From Endomychus coccineus (taxonomy: Eukaryota > Arthropoda > Insecta > Coleoptera > Endomychidae): a stretch of DNA of 64,000 bases. Location of the stretch: NCBI GenBank assembly GCA_958510875.1, contig OY294070.1, forward strand, positions 20,265,631 through 20,329,630, given 5' to 3'. Position 1 is the first letter of the stretch; each line of letters starts with the position of its first letter. Positions 9,041-21,039 of the stretch are shown in pieces. The translations under genes and the position numbers were made by a program. A model generated the notes under the pieces. It was not told where the DNA came from. It saw only the letters and a program-made list of their open reading frames with translations, and ran no database searches.

Positions 9041-11824
9041 ATGCTGTTACAATCTGGAGCCGATCCTAACTTGAAAGTGTTCAACGACATACTGGATAGA
9101 AATTCTCAACTCAGGCCCGTTCTAGTGGAATATTTGGCAAGTAATGAAGCACCGAGTATACAAGTTGTCAACTTACTATTGAGATACGGATCCAAGGTAA
9201 CTGATAAAGAAAGAAATGTCATAAGAATAATTGCAAAGCGTTGAGAGATAATTGATGCCACCAAAAAACTGGGAAACAAATTGATTGCGGAACCTGATGG
9301 TATTCCGGTCCTAAATATTAAATATTGCATCTCATACTATCAACTCTATTAAAGATCATATATGACATAATTTTGGATAGGAGAGAATTCCCTAATCTAT
9401 GGAAACCTTCACAGTATGGCTCCATTGCTTTAATTTTCAATTTATTATTTTATCTAATAATATTTATAATCATTCAAAACAAGATTGATATTTATCAGGG
9501 CAGAACTACATCAATTAATATTTACACCTGCACTCAGAAATTGTCTAACTCGCTTGACAAACGAAAACAAATTGATGTAGTGTACATTGACTTCAGCCTT
9601 TGTTAAAGCTTCACATGGTTTTCCACTCTATAAGTTGAACTCATATGGGTTATCTGATACTCTGAGCCACATTATTGGTTCCTATTTGTCATAAAGAGAA
9701 CAGTATGTAAAATACAAAGGGGTAAAGTCGTTTACTTATACAGTACTAAAAGTTCTAAGAATGAACAGCGCAAACGTACAACGCCTAATATAAAACTACA
9801 AAGTTCTATGTTATAACATAGAACTTGAAGATGTTGCTCAGTAGACTCAATTTGAAACACAAAATCCTAAGTACCACATAGAACTTTATTTAGCAAAATC
9901 AAATTTTCAATTCTTTTCATAAAAGTATATCAGCGATATACCGTACTCTTGGCTCGTAGTTGAATTTGATTTTGTATCTTTAAAAGTTAGACGAACATAC
10001 TGTCAAATTATTATTTATATTAGCTGATTAACAACATTCTATGTAATCCTAGGCTTCTGAATTTTTGGGTTTCAATGTTCCACGCTTGGCATAAAGAAAT
10101 ACTAAGTGCAAATTCTCTTTCCCGTGTTCATTCCCCAATCTTTGATATGATCAGCATTTGTAACAATGAGTTATTTCGCGATAGTTTTAATACATCCAAA
10201 GACTAAAGTCTACATTTAGAGCTACAATCTCTAATTTACCTAATTCAATTTTCTATTTTATTTAATTTAGTTTTTATTCTATATATCAATATACCTACAA
10301 TTTTTTTTTGTACATTTTTATAGTGTAATAAGGCTACTGAAGGAATATTAATTTAAAAAATTAGATTGGTAAGAGTCACATAAAACAGCATTGTGGTATA
10401 TTTTTCGAAATGAAAAGTGTAAATTGTGAAATTTCGTTAAAAAGTTTCTCCTTGGCCTCCTCTGAGGAGTCTCTACTTTTGCTAGATATTTTTAAGCAAC
10501 TTGAGTCAAAACAACCTTTTTTTTGCTTACAGGTGGTTATGAAGACTCAATTCAGAGATCCAGATGGAGTATTGAATTCTCTGCATAACGTGATATCAAC
10601 AAACTGCGATTCTATATTCTTCCTCCTTTTAGAAGCAAGTGAATCCTTTGATCCTTGTATGATTAAAAGAAACAACGTGGTCACCCCGGAACAGAAAGCG
10701 GCCCTACTAGAATTGGCCAAGTACCCTCTATCACTCAGAAGACAGGTAAGTACGACATATTCTCATAAGTGTACGGTCGTGTTTTTAGATTACACAATTT
10801 TAAAATGCGATGTTCTTTTGGGAATTCATTTAAACCAATTTCGATCCCCGATAATTTAATGAATTATTATTGGGAACAAAAAGAATTTCTATGGATTGTT
10901 CTAATCCATTTTTGCTCAAACTCTCGACTCGTGGAAAAGCAAATGTTGAATAATAAGTCTTATCTGGCATAGCTGCTGTTGCAGTTCGGTACACAACACT
11001 TAGCTGGCATTTTGATGTGAAATGAAAATGATAAATTTCCTTACCAAAATCAAGATATCCTCAAGAAAACTGATGAAACCTACTGAACGATCGATAAAAT
11101 AATAGATACCTAACAAACAACACGCTATTTTATTGTCACAGTTATCTTCATTCAATTTCTTAAACTATACTTTCGTTAATTAGTTGCAGCCCAACTGTAA
11201 TCAATTTGATCTTTATTCTATTATTGTGGTTACTGTAATTAGCATGAATATATTCACCGACTGACCCACATAATGACCTTTTCACTGCCCTGACTAAAAT
11301 ATGTTGAAGTTTCTCTCAGTATTTGTACGCTTCACCGAGGTTCTGTGGGCCCGAATTGAACATATATCATGGGCGTCACCAAGTCACCGTCTTGCCAAAA
11401 CGGCTATGTTATAATATATAATATATAATAGTATAGTGAAGGATGTTCATTTTTATTCTAGACAAAAGTCTTAATACGATCTTGATGAAATTTTACACAC
11501 TTAACCTTCAAAGCAAGAAGAAAATAACATACTTCGTGAGATTTCGAAAAAACTACCACATCCTTTCGCACCCCTTAAAGTGACAGTCCGCATGACATTT
11601 CGAAAAAAAGACTACTAAAATAAATCCATTTATTAGAGAAGCTCCCGCTGAAATACACTTAGGCACAAAGGTAAAAGATACTTGGCATTATTGGATAAAT
11701 TCCTTTTTTTTTGTAGGTTAGACTCTACTTGAGAAGAATGTTGGGAGGTAAACTGATCGAAACGGCAGAAACATTGGAGTTACCACGCAATTTGAGTAAA
11801 TATCTCCTTTTCGACTATAGTTGA
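9041..11824 (+). CDS. Ankyrin-repeat and SOCS-box (ASB-type) protein gene, last three exons
   Basis: ASB proteins use ankyrin repeats to bind substrates and a C-terminal SOCS box to recruit elongin B/C-cullin ubiquitin ligases. Exons: 9041-9196 (52 codons), 10533-10745 (71 codons) and 11717-11824 (35 codons plus TGA). All junctions are phase 0, with acceptors ATTTCAG, TTACAG and TTGTAG and donors GTAACT and GTAAGT. Exon 1 has an ankyrin signature (LLQSGADPNLK, VVNLLLRYGSK). Exon 2 encodes KTQFRDPDGVLNSL and PEQKAALLELAKYPLSLRRQ. Exon 3 encodes VRLYLRRMLGGKLIETAE, then LELPRNLSKYLLFDYS. Its basic start and the LP-x-L-x-x-YL ending match a SOCS box. Earlier ankyrin exons are not visible upstream. 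Intron 1 holds LINE debris. The exons have no stops, so the gene may be live. Confidence 0.85.
9250..9790 (+). pseudogene. Non-LTR RT remnant in ASB intron 1
   Basis: Fragments read AEPDGIPVLNIK, then LDRREFPNLWKPS, then YQGRTTSINIYTC and KQIDVVYIDFS (RT motif A region). Later come LYKLNSYGLSDTL, SHIIGSYLS and REQYVKYKG. Frames shift several times and motif C is absent. Insertion into the intron would not by itself disrupt the gene. Confidence 0.75.
9791..10532. other. Rest of ASB intron 1
   Basis: AT-rich; ends with the acceptor at 10532. A perfect palindrome, GTTCTATGTTATAACATAGAAC, lies near 9806-9828. Sequence near 10070-10330 may be a decayed LINE 3' end. Confidence 0.35.
10746..11716. 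other. ASB intron 2
   Basis: Begins GTAAGT and ends TTGTAG. No coding similarity. Sequence near 11430-11640 has a transposon-like look, but no ends were identified. Confidence 0.5.
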
Positions 11825-12425
11825 AAACATATTTCGACGTGATACATCGATCTTATTTCTATGTTAGTGTGTTAGCGTTTCGAAATTGTATACGCGTATT
11901 TATTCAGAGTATATAGCAATCTGAATCGCTGTGAAGATATTTGGAAATTGTGATTGTACTGTCAACCGAATTCATTTGTTATCATCAAATAGTAGGGAGC
12001 GTTTGAACGTCAATGTTGTTCATGTTTTACAACATCAAAGAGATTTTCAAACAAATCGAAAGTCTTTGATTTGACTTCAAAGGCTCTAATGAGTTTTTCC
12101 TCTGGATCCGCATATTTAAGGTTTTATTAAATATGCACTTAGGGAATTTTGGGTAATACGAAGGGGAAATTATAAAATAGTCAAAATCGATGTATTTTGA
12201 ACTAAAAGTTAATAAACCATCACGGGCGAGTTAAAATATTGCTTATGTTTTAAGTTATAAACAAAGAAAGTTATTTTCTTGTTTGGTGGCAAGTTGCGCT
12301 TGGTGAAAGCAAATAGAACGGGATCGGAAATGAAAAAGAATTGAAGATGAAGTGCTAAAATGTACGATTAAATAAACTTACCAGTAAAGGGAAGAACAAA
12401 GCGGGTAGATGGAGATTATGGCGTA
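11825..12425. other. Sequence downstream of the ASB stop
   Basis: Would contain the ASB 3' UTR. No second gene seen. The hAT element begins at 12434 after an 8-bp target duplication. Confidence 0.4.
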
Positions 12426-12433
12426 TTCTAACC

Positions 12434-14133
12434 AGTGGCGGCTCCTCGAAGGAGGCTAAGGAGGCTCAGCCTCCTCACCAATTTATCTTAATGATCATTC
12501 TCCATTTTATTTCCTGTTTCTCTGATAATTCTTTAAATTTTACAATTAATTCCCCGTTGTTAGTAGTTATTTTTAATCTGGCAACAGTGGCCTGAGGCTA
12601 GATTCTCTATATGTCTCAAACGCTAAATACGTGTGGTCAACACAGTTGCCGTTTTTCCAACCAGTTCAATTGCCAAACAGGGTAAAACAGCGAATATGGC
12701 AACACTCTATGTAGGCTAGCTTCTCGTACGAACTCGGTCGGTCGTATGAAATACGATACTTGCTATGACAGCGACACGTGCTCCGTCAGTTATTGTTTTT
12801 GTTTCGCCACGCGATGTAAGGTTAAGTTATAATTTATCTGTTCGGTGAGTTATTAACAAAGAGTTCTTTGGTTATTAAACGTTAAAATGAATAGTGATTT
12901 AGTTGCTGAGATCTTAGAAAATCCATTTAGTGGATTAACATATGACAGAAAAGTGTTTTTAGAAATAAACGGCCTTTACCGGATTTGAAACGATTAGTGA
13001 TGACAGGTATGTTTCAAAATCGATCATTTGATACTGATAATTATAAAAAATATTTATGGTTAACGGGATCTGAGGTACACAATAAATTATATTGCTGGTA
13101 TTGCTTGCTATTTACATCTGATACAACTTCATGTTGGGGGCACTCGGGTTATGATGATTTGAAAAATTTAGCTCGTGGTATAGACAGACATGAAAAATCG
13201 CAGGAACATATTACATCGAGTATTAAGTTTAAATTAACCGGTAAACAGAATATTGTTAAAGGAGGAAAACATATAATTTGGTAGACAAGAAACTACATTA
13301 TAAGCAACTTTTTTTTATGAAATTTTAGATACTATTAAAGGTCAAATTGAGATTCGATTTTCCGATTTACATAAATTGAAGTTTTTCGACTTGACGAATA
13401 GAAGATTTTTCGAATCTTTTTCAAAAGAGTTTCCCAATACACTTTTAGATAACTAAAATATAAATTTTTTGATAAAATAGCACTGCACAATGAATTATGC
13501 GTTGTATACTCGGATAAAGATATTTTAGGCCAGTACGACATTCACGCCGATATGATAAGATATATGATAGACAATGATTTGCAACAAGTTTCACCTCAGT
13601 TTTATAAACTACTTTGTTTGACAGTCACCATTCCTGTCACGTCGGCATCGGTGGAGAGATCATTTTCTACTCTCAAACGAATTAAAACTTACAAGCGAAA
13701 TACAATGGGCCAAAATCGTTTATACAATGTTAGTTTGATATCTATTGAAAAAGATTTAGTAAAACACTTAAAACAAAATGATACATTTTATGATAATATT
13801 ATTCATCATTTTTCGCAAACTAAAGACCGTAGAATTCCGTTAATATATAAAAAAAATTAATAAAAATAATAAAAAAGAAACAAAATATGAAAAATTTCAA
13901 AAAAAAGAAAAAATATCAAAAATCCAAAGAAAAAAAAAACGAAAAAAAATTTTTTGCCAAGAGAAACTCTACACCTCCACGTTGGTTCTTGCTTGGCAAC
14001 AATTAATTTTGTCACTGAAGTAGCTGCTACGGTCGCTATGCAAAGGTTAAATTAATTGGCTGAATAGAGTATATTTTTACAAAAACGTTTTATGTCCAGC
14101 CTCCTCTCTTAAAAAGTTCACGAGCCGCCACTG
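12434..14133 (+). mobile_element. hAT transposon, internally deleted
   Basis: 1700-bp element with short terminal inverted repeats (AGTGGCGGCTC at the left, its complement GAGCCGCCACT at the right). The 8-bp target duplication has one mismatch (TTCTAACC at 12426-12433, GTCTAACC at 14134-14141). It encodes only the two ends of a transposase of the ZMYM/TTF-zinc-finger hAT type. Confidence 0.9.
12888..13860 (+). pseudogene. hAT transposase remnant (zinc finger and dimerisation domain only)
   Basis: Starts at the ATG at 12888 (MNSDLVAEILENPFSGLTYD), shifts frame near 12965 and continues as LPDLKRLVMTGMFQNRSF. A TTF-type zinc-finger segment follows (KLYCWYCLLF, RHEKSQEH). The RNase H-like catalytic core is missing after about 13280. 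The 3' part reads ILDTIKGQIEIRFSDLHKL, then, after stops, the hAT C-terminal dimerisation motif VTSASVERSFSTLKRIK at about 13640-13690, ending KKN-stop at 13860. Without the core it cannot be active, although a protein of zinc finger and dimerisation domain might still be expressed. Confidence 0.85.
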
Positions 14134-14141
14134 TCTAACCA

Positions 14142-14874
14142 GACTTAGGATTAACTTCCACTGTTAGAATGCATCTATAAGCAATGACATCACCAAAATA
14201 GTTAGAACACAGTTAACAATGTTGGCAGGACATGATGAAACATCGAAAAATGTCGGTCATATAGACATCGACGGAAGCAGAATTTGAACTAGTGCCATGC
14301 TGACTAAACTAAATGTCATTTGGGATCGGTAAATCGTCTTCAACAGTCTCCGATGGTTGCAAGAGTTGCGAAATTTGTGTTTTTTTTTTTAGTTTCAGCC
14401 TTGTCATGATTTTTTATTAACTTTTATGTTAAAACACGTCGTTTTTTAACATCTTTTACTGCTCTGCTTCGAAAAATCCCCAAAAGTGCATATGTACCAA
14501 AGTTTTAAATAATTGCTACATAGGAACTCCACAGTATTAGTGAATGGTAGGTACTCGTGTACCAAATCCTATTCAATTTAATGTTTTAATAATCCCATTC
14601 TCACTAACATTTACTGTAGAGATTTCATGTATTTTTGTGCATCAACATGCTGGATCTTCAAGATAACCAATGAAATGTTATGGCTATGCAAAGCAATGTG
14701 TGATATTTATCAATTTATAATGCATATTTATTATAATCCGGACAGGTAAAATTATATTTATTATTGGAGAATAACATGAAGGCAAATTATCCTGATATTT
14801 CAACCACATGAAATGATCAATCAAGCCTTTTATTGATGACGTCTCACGTTTGTGTTTAGAGTTCAGGCTTTGTG
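14142..14874. other. Spacer between two hAT elements
   Basis: AT-rich; no gene, RNA or repeat recognised. Confidence 0.4.
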
Positions 14875-15161
14875 TTATAGACCAGGGGTCTCCAAACTCC
14901 GGCCCGCGGACCAAATCTGGCCAGTATGATCAATCCGGCCCGCGACAGGTAATGGCTTGTTATTGTTGTTGTGATAAGTTGGATAAAAAGACAGAATGAT
15001 AATAACTGTTTTTTTTTACTTGCTAGGTAAAGCTTAATGACAAGTATAAGACGCAGAAAATAACTAACAAATAATTGAAATGAATCCCACTAAAATTATA
15101 GATATTATAACATATAAACACATAAACATATGACATATAAACATTATAACATATACCGGGA

Positions 15162-16041
15162 TATCAAAAATTATCTTGGTCAAGGGTGGTTGTGGAATCT
15201 AAAACGTGTGTCTTTACTTTACGTTTGAAATAATTATGTCACTGTCACACTGACATCATCAATAACAATAATGAACTACAAATTATGAAATGATTATGTG
15301 AACTTTGAACCTTTTCAGAGGTCGTGATAGCCACAATCCGGGTCAAAAACTGTTTTGAAATAGTTAATTTTCCGTAAATCGAATGACGGTCACGTGAGAA
15401 GCTCGTAGCACGCGAGTTAGAAAAGTGCAAACTGGTTGTACCTAATACGGCTTTACGACGACTTTTCGCGTGCCGTTTTCGCTCCATGTAGTTAGATTTA
15501 GTATCGGACCGTGCCCGACGGCCCTTCTTTTTTCGATAAATGTCCATTAAATAGGAAAATTTAATTGAAACAGTCTGAGCTATTTTCAGATCTCAGCTAC
15601 GCATGTCTAACGTGCGACGTACCAAAGGGAATTTTCTCGTGACTAAAATATACACTTTATCACAACTGGCGCCGCCCGCACAGGGCACGAAACGGCCCCA
15701 AATTAACAAGACCGAGTAAAATGTATAAACTGTAACTTACGCGCAGCGAGCTCCTCGAGGAATATGTCAAAGTGATTTCGTTCGTAGTTAATTACATAGG
15801 ACGTCTGGCGTTCATGCAATTATGTTTTTAGATAATTCTAACCTTCTAATTCCGATAGGCCACGTGAAAATCCCGGAGTCCAAAGCGCTAAAGACTTCTG
15901 AGTGTTACAATATTCGTATAAAATTGCGAAATTTCGCACTTTTAGAAACTTCAAATTAATTATGACATAATTATTTCAAACGTAAAGTAAAGACACACGT
16001 TTTAGATTCCACAACCACCCTTGACCAAGATAATTTTTGAT
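15162..16041. mobile_element. Inverted-repeat element nested in the hAT
   Basis: Near-perfect 79-bp terminal inverted repeats at 15162-15241 and 15963-16041. Shared blocks include GGTCAAGGGTGGTTGTGG and CTAAAACGTGTGTCTTTAC. The interior is mostly a dispersed repeat (15301-15926) also present at 23099-23754, where these TIRs are absent. Confidence 0.85.
15301..15926 (-). repeat. Dispersed ~650-bp repeat, copy 1
   Basis: Collinear with 23099-23754. Strongest blocks: AACTTTGAACCTTTT at the start; AGGGAATTTTCT; ACAACTGGCGCCG; CAGCGAGCTCCT; GACGTCTGGCG; GGCCACGTGAAAATCCCGGAG; TTCGTATAAAATTG at the end. On the minus strand near 15740-15815 both copies keep the frame HERQTSYVI, then YER, then ELAAR, followed directly by GTAAG. 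A primer-binding-site-like TGGCGCC suggests an alternative LTR-leader origin. Function unknown. Confidence 0.85.
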
Positions 16042-16494
16042 ACTAATGAGATTTATGTGATTGTGATTTTCCACTGACAATAGTTTATAGCTGTGGACCA
16101 ATTTTACTTGTACCAATTATTAAAAGAGATTTAAGATGCTCATCAGTTAACTGTAAACACAATGAGATTATTCGCGAATGTTTGTTACTGCGCTTTCGAA
16201 TGTAGTTCTAGGGCTATTTGTTAGCGTTAAAGGGTACTACCACTACCTATTTCCGCGTGTTACCACCAGGTGTCATCAAGTGTCGCGGTCGTAATAATAA
16301 AGTACAGTTAGTACACAATAATAACTGAAGTAGCAAATTTAGCAAGCGTATGCTCGTTCAGGGCGCGTACTCGGCGACTAGTCTAGAAATTATAGATGAT
16401 GGCAGGAAAATTGAAACGGTTTTGGCCCTTGAAACTTACTGGAGTAAACAGTATGGCCCTAAGGCTGGAAAGTTTGGAGACCCCTGTTAAAGAG

Positions 16495-17153
16495 TATTGA
16501 GGGTATTGGCCAGATGCATAGTATCATTTTATAAGAGAAACAAGTAAGGCGCTATAGTGCGTGTATCTTACAATATACGATGCGCGCAAGCCGACTGACG
16601 CTCACTTCAATGACGACAATAACTCACGACAACATCACGGAATTATTTTATGGTTACCACAACAAAATTATTCTTATGCAACATGCATATACACAGAACA
16701 ACTACGATATATGAAAATAGTCCTTCATAAGGAAAGCAGTCATAGGAAGTTTTGTTCAGATTGAAGTTAACTATAAGTTAATTCAAAAAATTAGTTTTTT
16801 GTGAACTTGTAACTTTCTTAGGAAGGGAGTAAAATGTGCATGTTATTTTCTTACACTTAAGCTTGAATCACGCTGTAGTTATTACAATAGATGGCACCTT
16901 TCGTATGTTCAATATTGTTGACATATTGAAGATACAATGAGTGCATTCAGCTGGAAGAGCAGCAACCATATTTGTTCCAACTGTTGCCATCTCAACCATT
17001 GAACTATAACTTATACCGAAACGAACCTGGCTAGCTCTGCTATGTAAAAGAAGCGAGCCAAGAGAGATAGCGGGAATCGTGAGGCATGAAAGCTCAAAGC
17101 GAATGTTGATACAACATTCGACTGTTTTACGCATGCGAGAAGAGCATAGAGAT
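16495..17153. other. No gene recognised
   Basis: Short open frames here have no recognisable motifs. Nothing else is supported. Confidence 0.4.
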
Positions 17154-17196
17154 GGCCCGTACCAACGAATTCGGATATAAATTCGTTGGCCCGTAC
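17154..17196. repeat. Hairpin bounded by a direct repeat
   Basis: CCAACGAATT and AATTCGTTGG form the arms around a short centre. A 9-bp GGCCCGTAC lies on both outer sides (17154-17162 and 17188-17196). It resembles a target duplication around a tiny foldback insertion. Confidence 0.7.
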
Positions 17197-17487
17197 AATC
17201 CTCTCTCTCTCGTATTGAGACCTTGAAGTCGCGCTTCGGCTGAAAGCATAGTTCTTTTGAGTGTTAAATATACAGCATTCTACATAATTTACAGTTTACT
17301 TACCCCAGATAAACTATTCACAAAAATAATAACAATTGTAATAATACTTATTAGATTCAATTGGACCCAACCAACATACAGTAAATAATAAACTAGAAAA
17401 GAGTTTACACTGTGGATACACTATAACACTATAAATAAGATGTAATCACCTTTAAAAAAAAAGTAACCGTCATCAGAGTAAACTAGA

Positions 17488-17600
17488 TTACTCTGATGAT
17501 GGCTACGTGGTAGCCGAAAGGTCATCAGTACTTTAACAGTATTTTAGTGGATGATGATGATGGTGATTTTTTCTTATTTATAGTGATTAAGTATACATGA
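17488..17600 (+). mobile_element. Penelope-like element 3' tail
   Basis: Carries TCTGATGATGGCTACGTGG, GTAGCCGAAAGGTC and ACTTTAACAGTATTTT, the same tail family as 1-310 and 39780-40060. No coding part is left. Confidence 0.65.
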
Positions 17601-18674
17601 ATTGGTATATAAAATAACCTCAAAGATCCAAAAAACAGCCAAAGAAAGCATAAAAGAACGTAGAACATCAACATTTATTATATTCTCTATGATGTAGCGT
17701 GAATTGCGTTCATCTCGAAACAATGGTTACTGTTCAACAACTGTTGACTCGGCTGAATGCACCCAACGAGTGTGAATTTATTATTATTTTGAAAGAGGTA
17801 ACTACCAAGTTTAAGTTGATCATAGTGGCTGCTTTCGCCTGGGGGACTATAAAATCATAATTATATTTGCCGTAAACATATAATAGCTTCAATAATATCA
17901 ATATTATGTTAATTAAATATTACCATTTCGTTTGAAGTTGTTAATAATTATTCTTGTTGTGTTAGTAAGTAGGAATACCTAGTTTGTAAAATGTTATTTT
18001 AATTTTGTATATTTCTATTACTTGCAATTTATATATTTTGATGTCAATAAAGGAATAGAATGTTTGCATTTATTTTATTCTCAGGTAAAATTTGCCCTGC
18101 ATAAGAAACTTCCTAATAAATCTACACATTTGGAGCAAACTTGCAAGTGATGGCGCCTCATCCGCCCATTGTAAAATTAGAACCACCTTCACAATTAACG
18201 TTGTCCCTAGCGCTTACTTTTTTAAAACACGAAAACGTAATTAAAACGGGCATATGAAGTGTTGAAAACAGTGCAGATAACAATATGATCATGTAAATAA
18301 AATGTTCAATTCGTATTTAGAATTTCTATTTATTTTAACTGGGATAACAATTTCCATATGAGTCGAATTGTAACTTAATTCATCCTTTTCACTACCTACG
18401 TCATATATCTACTTAGTCTTATTGAGACGGAGTGAGCGTTAGCGAACGAAGTCGTTTCTTGATTCAGTAGGATTATTTGGCAAGTGTATGTTCTCGTGTA
18501 TCAGGAAAATGATAAATGCAATCCACTTGACACAAACTAAATATGATGCTCGAAACTCACTGGCATAAAAATTCAATGTAGTGGTTCAAGCCGTTTTCGA
18601 GTTATTGCACAGAGCGGCCCGTCGAAATACTCGACACTAACTACCTGACCGATTGTAGAGAGAAATAGTGTCTA
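17601..18674. other. No gene recognised; possible 3'-UTR-like stretch
   Basis: AT-rich. A CAATAAAGG signal occurs near 18042, but no coding region precedes it. A GTTAGCGAACG palindromic block lies near 18436. Confidence 0.35.
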
Positions 18675-19835
18675 TATAGGCATTCGTATTTTCCTTAAAA
18701 GTTTGGAAGTCATAGGCACTAGGTAAAGAGTTCCACAAATTCGCTGTTCGATAATAAAATGAAATCTGGCAGGAATAAGTTTAGCAGGTCTCGAGATTGA
18801 CAGTGAAAGGGTGACTAGTTTGAGCTCGTCTAGTCCGCCTATCTGGAATCTTCCGTGATGGAACAACAGACGAGATTTTTGATGAACACCTGAAGGAAGA
18901 AGAGAGATCTCTCAGCTCTTTACGATGTTCTAGAGGGGTCAATGAACTCGTAAGTGTGATATCATCAATCAAACGAATAGCTCTCTTTTGGATAGAATCC
19001 AAGAACTTCAGTGTATGTTTGGGAGGCGAACTCCAAACATGTGAACAGTACTCCAAGATAGGTCGAATCTGTGCTTTGTAGATTATGAGGAGCTGCTGGG
19101 ATTTAAAGTAGCTTTTGGCACGGAATAGAAATTTGTGATGCGGTTTTCGCAATCGACCTCAAATGATCGTCTCATGAGAGGGCGCTATTGATAGTAACCC
19201 GAGCATTGATATGGAAGGCTTCATAGGAATAGTTGTACCTGACATCATCATATTAGGGATTGTGGGATCCGCCTTCCTGGAGAAGACGCAAGCTTGAGTT
19301 TTGGTTGCATTAAACTCTATTTGTCAGATTGTCAGATCCCAATTTAAAAATCTTCGCCAGGTCTCCATTAATTGCTCCAACCTGTCCCTGTCGCGCTCCT
19401 CTGGCTTCATTGGATGGGATAGGGGCTCTAGATGAGAAAGCGGTATGAAGTGTACCATAATCTGCAAAGCTGTAGACGGTACAGCAGATCGCTATCGAGC
19501 AGAAACAAAGTTGGTGCCAAGACAATCCCTGTGGTACACCAGCGTCGATAGCCATTGTTTCATAGGATGCTCAGTCAACCACCACATTGAGTGATCTATC
19601 TGAGAGGAAACTCGATAGTAAACGACAACCAAATGACGTAAGACTCGGTCAAATGCAATCAAAAGGGATTCCCCATGTTTTCCAATAGATTTCTGCCATA
19701 CATGTGTCACGTAGGGTAGCAGGTCTCCTGATGTCTGATCTCTGCTGACGAAAGCCATTCACAATTTTATAGGTCTCTAGGTATTTGATGAGCTCGAAAT
19801 TGCAATTTTTTACGCCAGGTAGACTACACACATAA
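18675..19835 (-). pseudogene. Non-LTR retrotransposon RT and C-terminal region, heavily mutated
   Basis: Minus-strand LINE remnant spread over three frames. In order: FELIKYLETYKIVN and a QQRS block; YVTHVWQKSIGKHGESLLIA (before motif A); motif B MAIDAGVPQG; a damaged motif C (YSFADYGTLH in place of FADDST); then the C-terminal part LLIIYKAQIRPILEYCSHVW and SIQKRAIRLIDD, ending HPFTVNLETC and TANLWNSLP. At least four frameshifts. The YCSHVW-type C-terminus groups it with a CR1/L2-like insect LINE set, by inference. Not functional. Confidence 0.85.
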
Positions 19836-20990
19836 CATAAAATAGTCCTTTATTAGCTTCAACTTTTATTAAGGCGAAGTTTCTTTACATAAGAAAATTA
19901 ACAAAAAATCATTAAGAACCAGACCAATAAATTAAAATAAAAACAAATCTACATATACCTGAAAAATATAACACAACACATTTTATATGTATTACCTATA
20001 TGATCTTGGTAAAAGTACAACAAAACAACATATAAATTTAACTATCAATTAATATAACATGTATAAGAAATGAATAATATAGGTAAAATAACTTAAAATG
20101 CAAAGCTCTTGATTAGATCAGGGGGCACGGCAGTGCCCCCGCCAAGTCGAGCGCGAAGCAAACACTGCCGGACCATTCGCCGCATTTTCAGGCCCCTATT
20201 TGAGAACCTCTGGATAAGACCAGAACCCAGAAATTTGTCATCCAGTAAGCTATAAAATCACAAACTTAAAATAAAAAATTTCAAGTCTGTAGGTCATTTA
20301 GTTCCGAAGTTAAGCGAAAGCAATTACTTCTTAGAGATAAACAAGCAGCTCCATCGAGACTTGGCTAGTTTTTTACAGAATGTTTTTGGTGGGATCTAAT
20401 TAACAATATATTACACCAGTGACTAGATTAGATAATAAGACAAAGTTGATTTTTCGTGTACGCTGCTTTGCAAACCTATCAATAACAACATCGATATTTA
20501 TTTAAATATCTATCCGACTAGTTTTTCCTGACCTATCGTAGACCTTACCATGATTTTAGTCTCTTAAGTGTGGAAAATGATCGACTTTGAAGGTTTAAAA
20601 ATTTCTGGAATTGAACATGAATTTTAAACACCCTGTGTATAATTGAGTGAAAACAAATAGTAATTTAGGAAGCCTATGAGTAAAGCTTTTGACCATCAGT
20701 GCTTTATTGCTCCTACGTTGTTAATATTGGAGAAAACAATTTTAAAAGGAGCAGTGTACATTTTTTTTCGAATAAGGCAATATTCTTCTAAACGGACATT
20801 GGACAAATAAAACTCACCTCAAACTAAACTCGAAAAATGCAAGAAAAAACATAGCATTCAATTTGAAATGAGAAAGTTGATGCACACATCCGGTAGTACT
20901 TGGTACTTCTAACTTGCGGTGAACCAATTAATGATACACTGAAGAAAAGCAATTTCGTAAATGCATTTTTTACAGATTCTTTTCAGACAA
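19836..20990. other. No gene recognised
   Basis: AT-rich. Contains a hairpin at 20121-20140 (GGGGGCAC, 4-nt loop, GTGCCCCC) beside a GC-rich patch that may be the end of an unrecognised element. A mariner-type end motif, ACACCCTGTGTATAA, lies near 20629. Confidence 0.4.
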
Positions 20991-21039
20991 TCCCTAAACC
21001 CTATTATGAAATGAACATCAATAAATCCCCTATGAGTTT

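Larger units (their letters stand above)
14883..16486. mobile_element. Non-autonomous hAT element
   Basis: Ends CAGGGGTCTCCAAACTCCGG (left) and the inverted GTTTGGAGACCCCTG (right). The likely 8-bp target duplication is imperfect (TTATAGAC at 14875-14882, TTAAAGAG at 16487-16494; 6 of 8 match). The CCGGCCCGCGG block next to the left end is typical of one group of animal hAT elements. No transposase sequence was seen. It contains the nested element at 15162-16041. Confidence 0.8.

Noticed and set aside
15245..15547. Basic 100-codon antisense frame
   Set aside because: Not conserved in the second repeat copy; unlikely to be coding.
15660..15690. LTR primer-binding-site-like TGGCGCC in the dispersed repeat
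   Set aside because: No paired LTRs, no gag/pol or polypurine tract found; kept only as an alternative origin.
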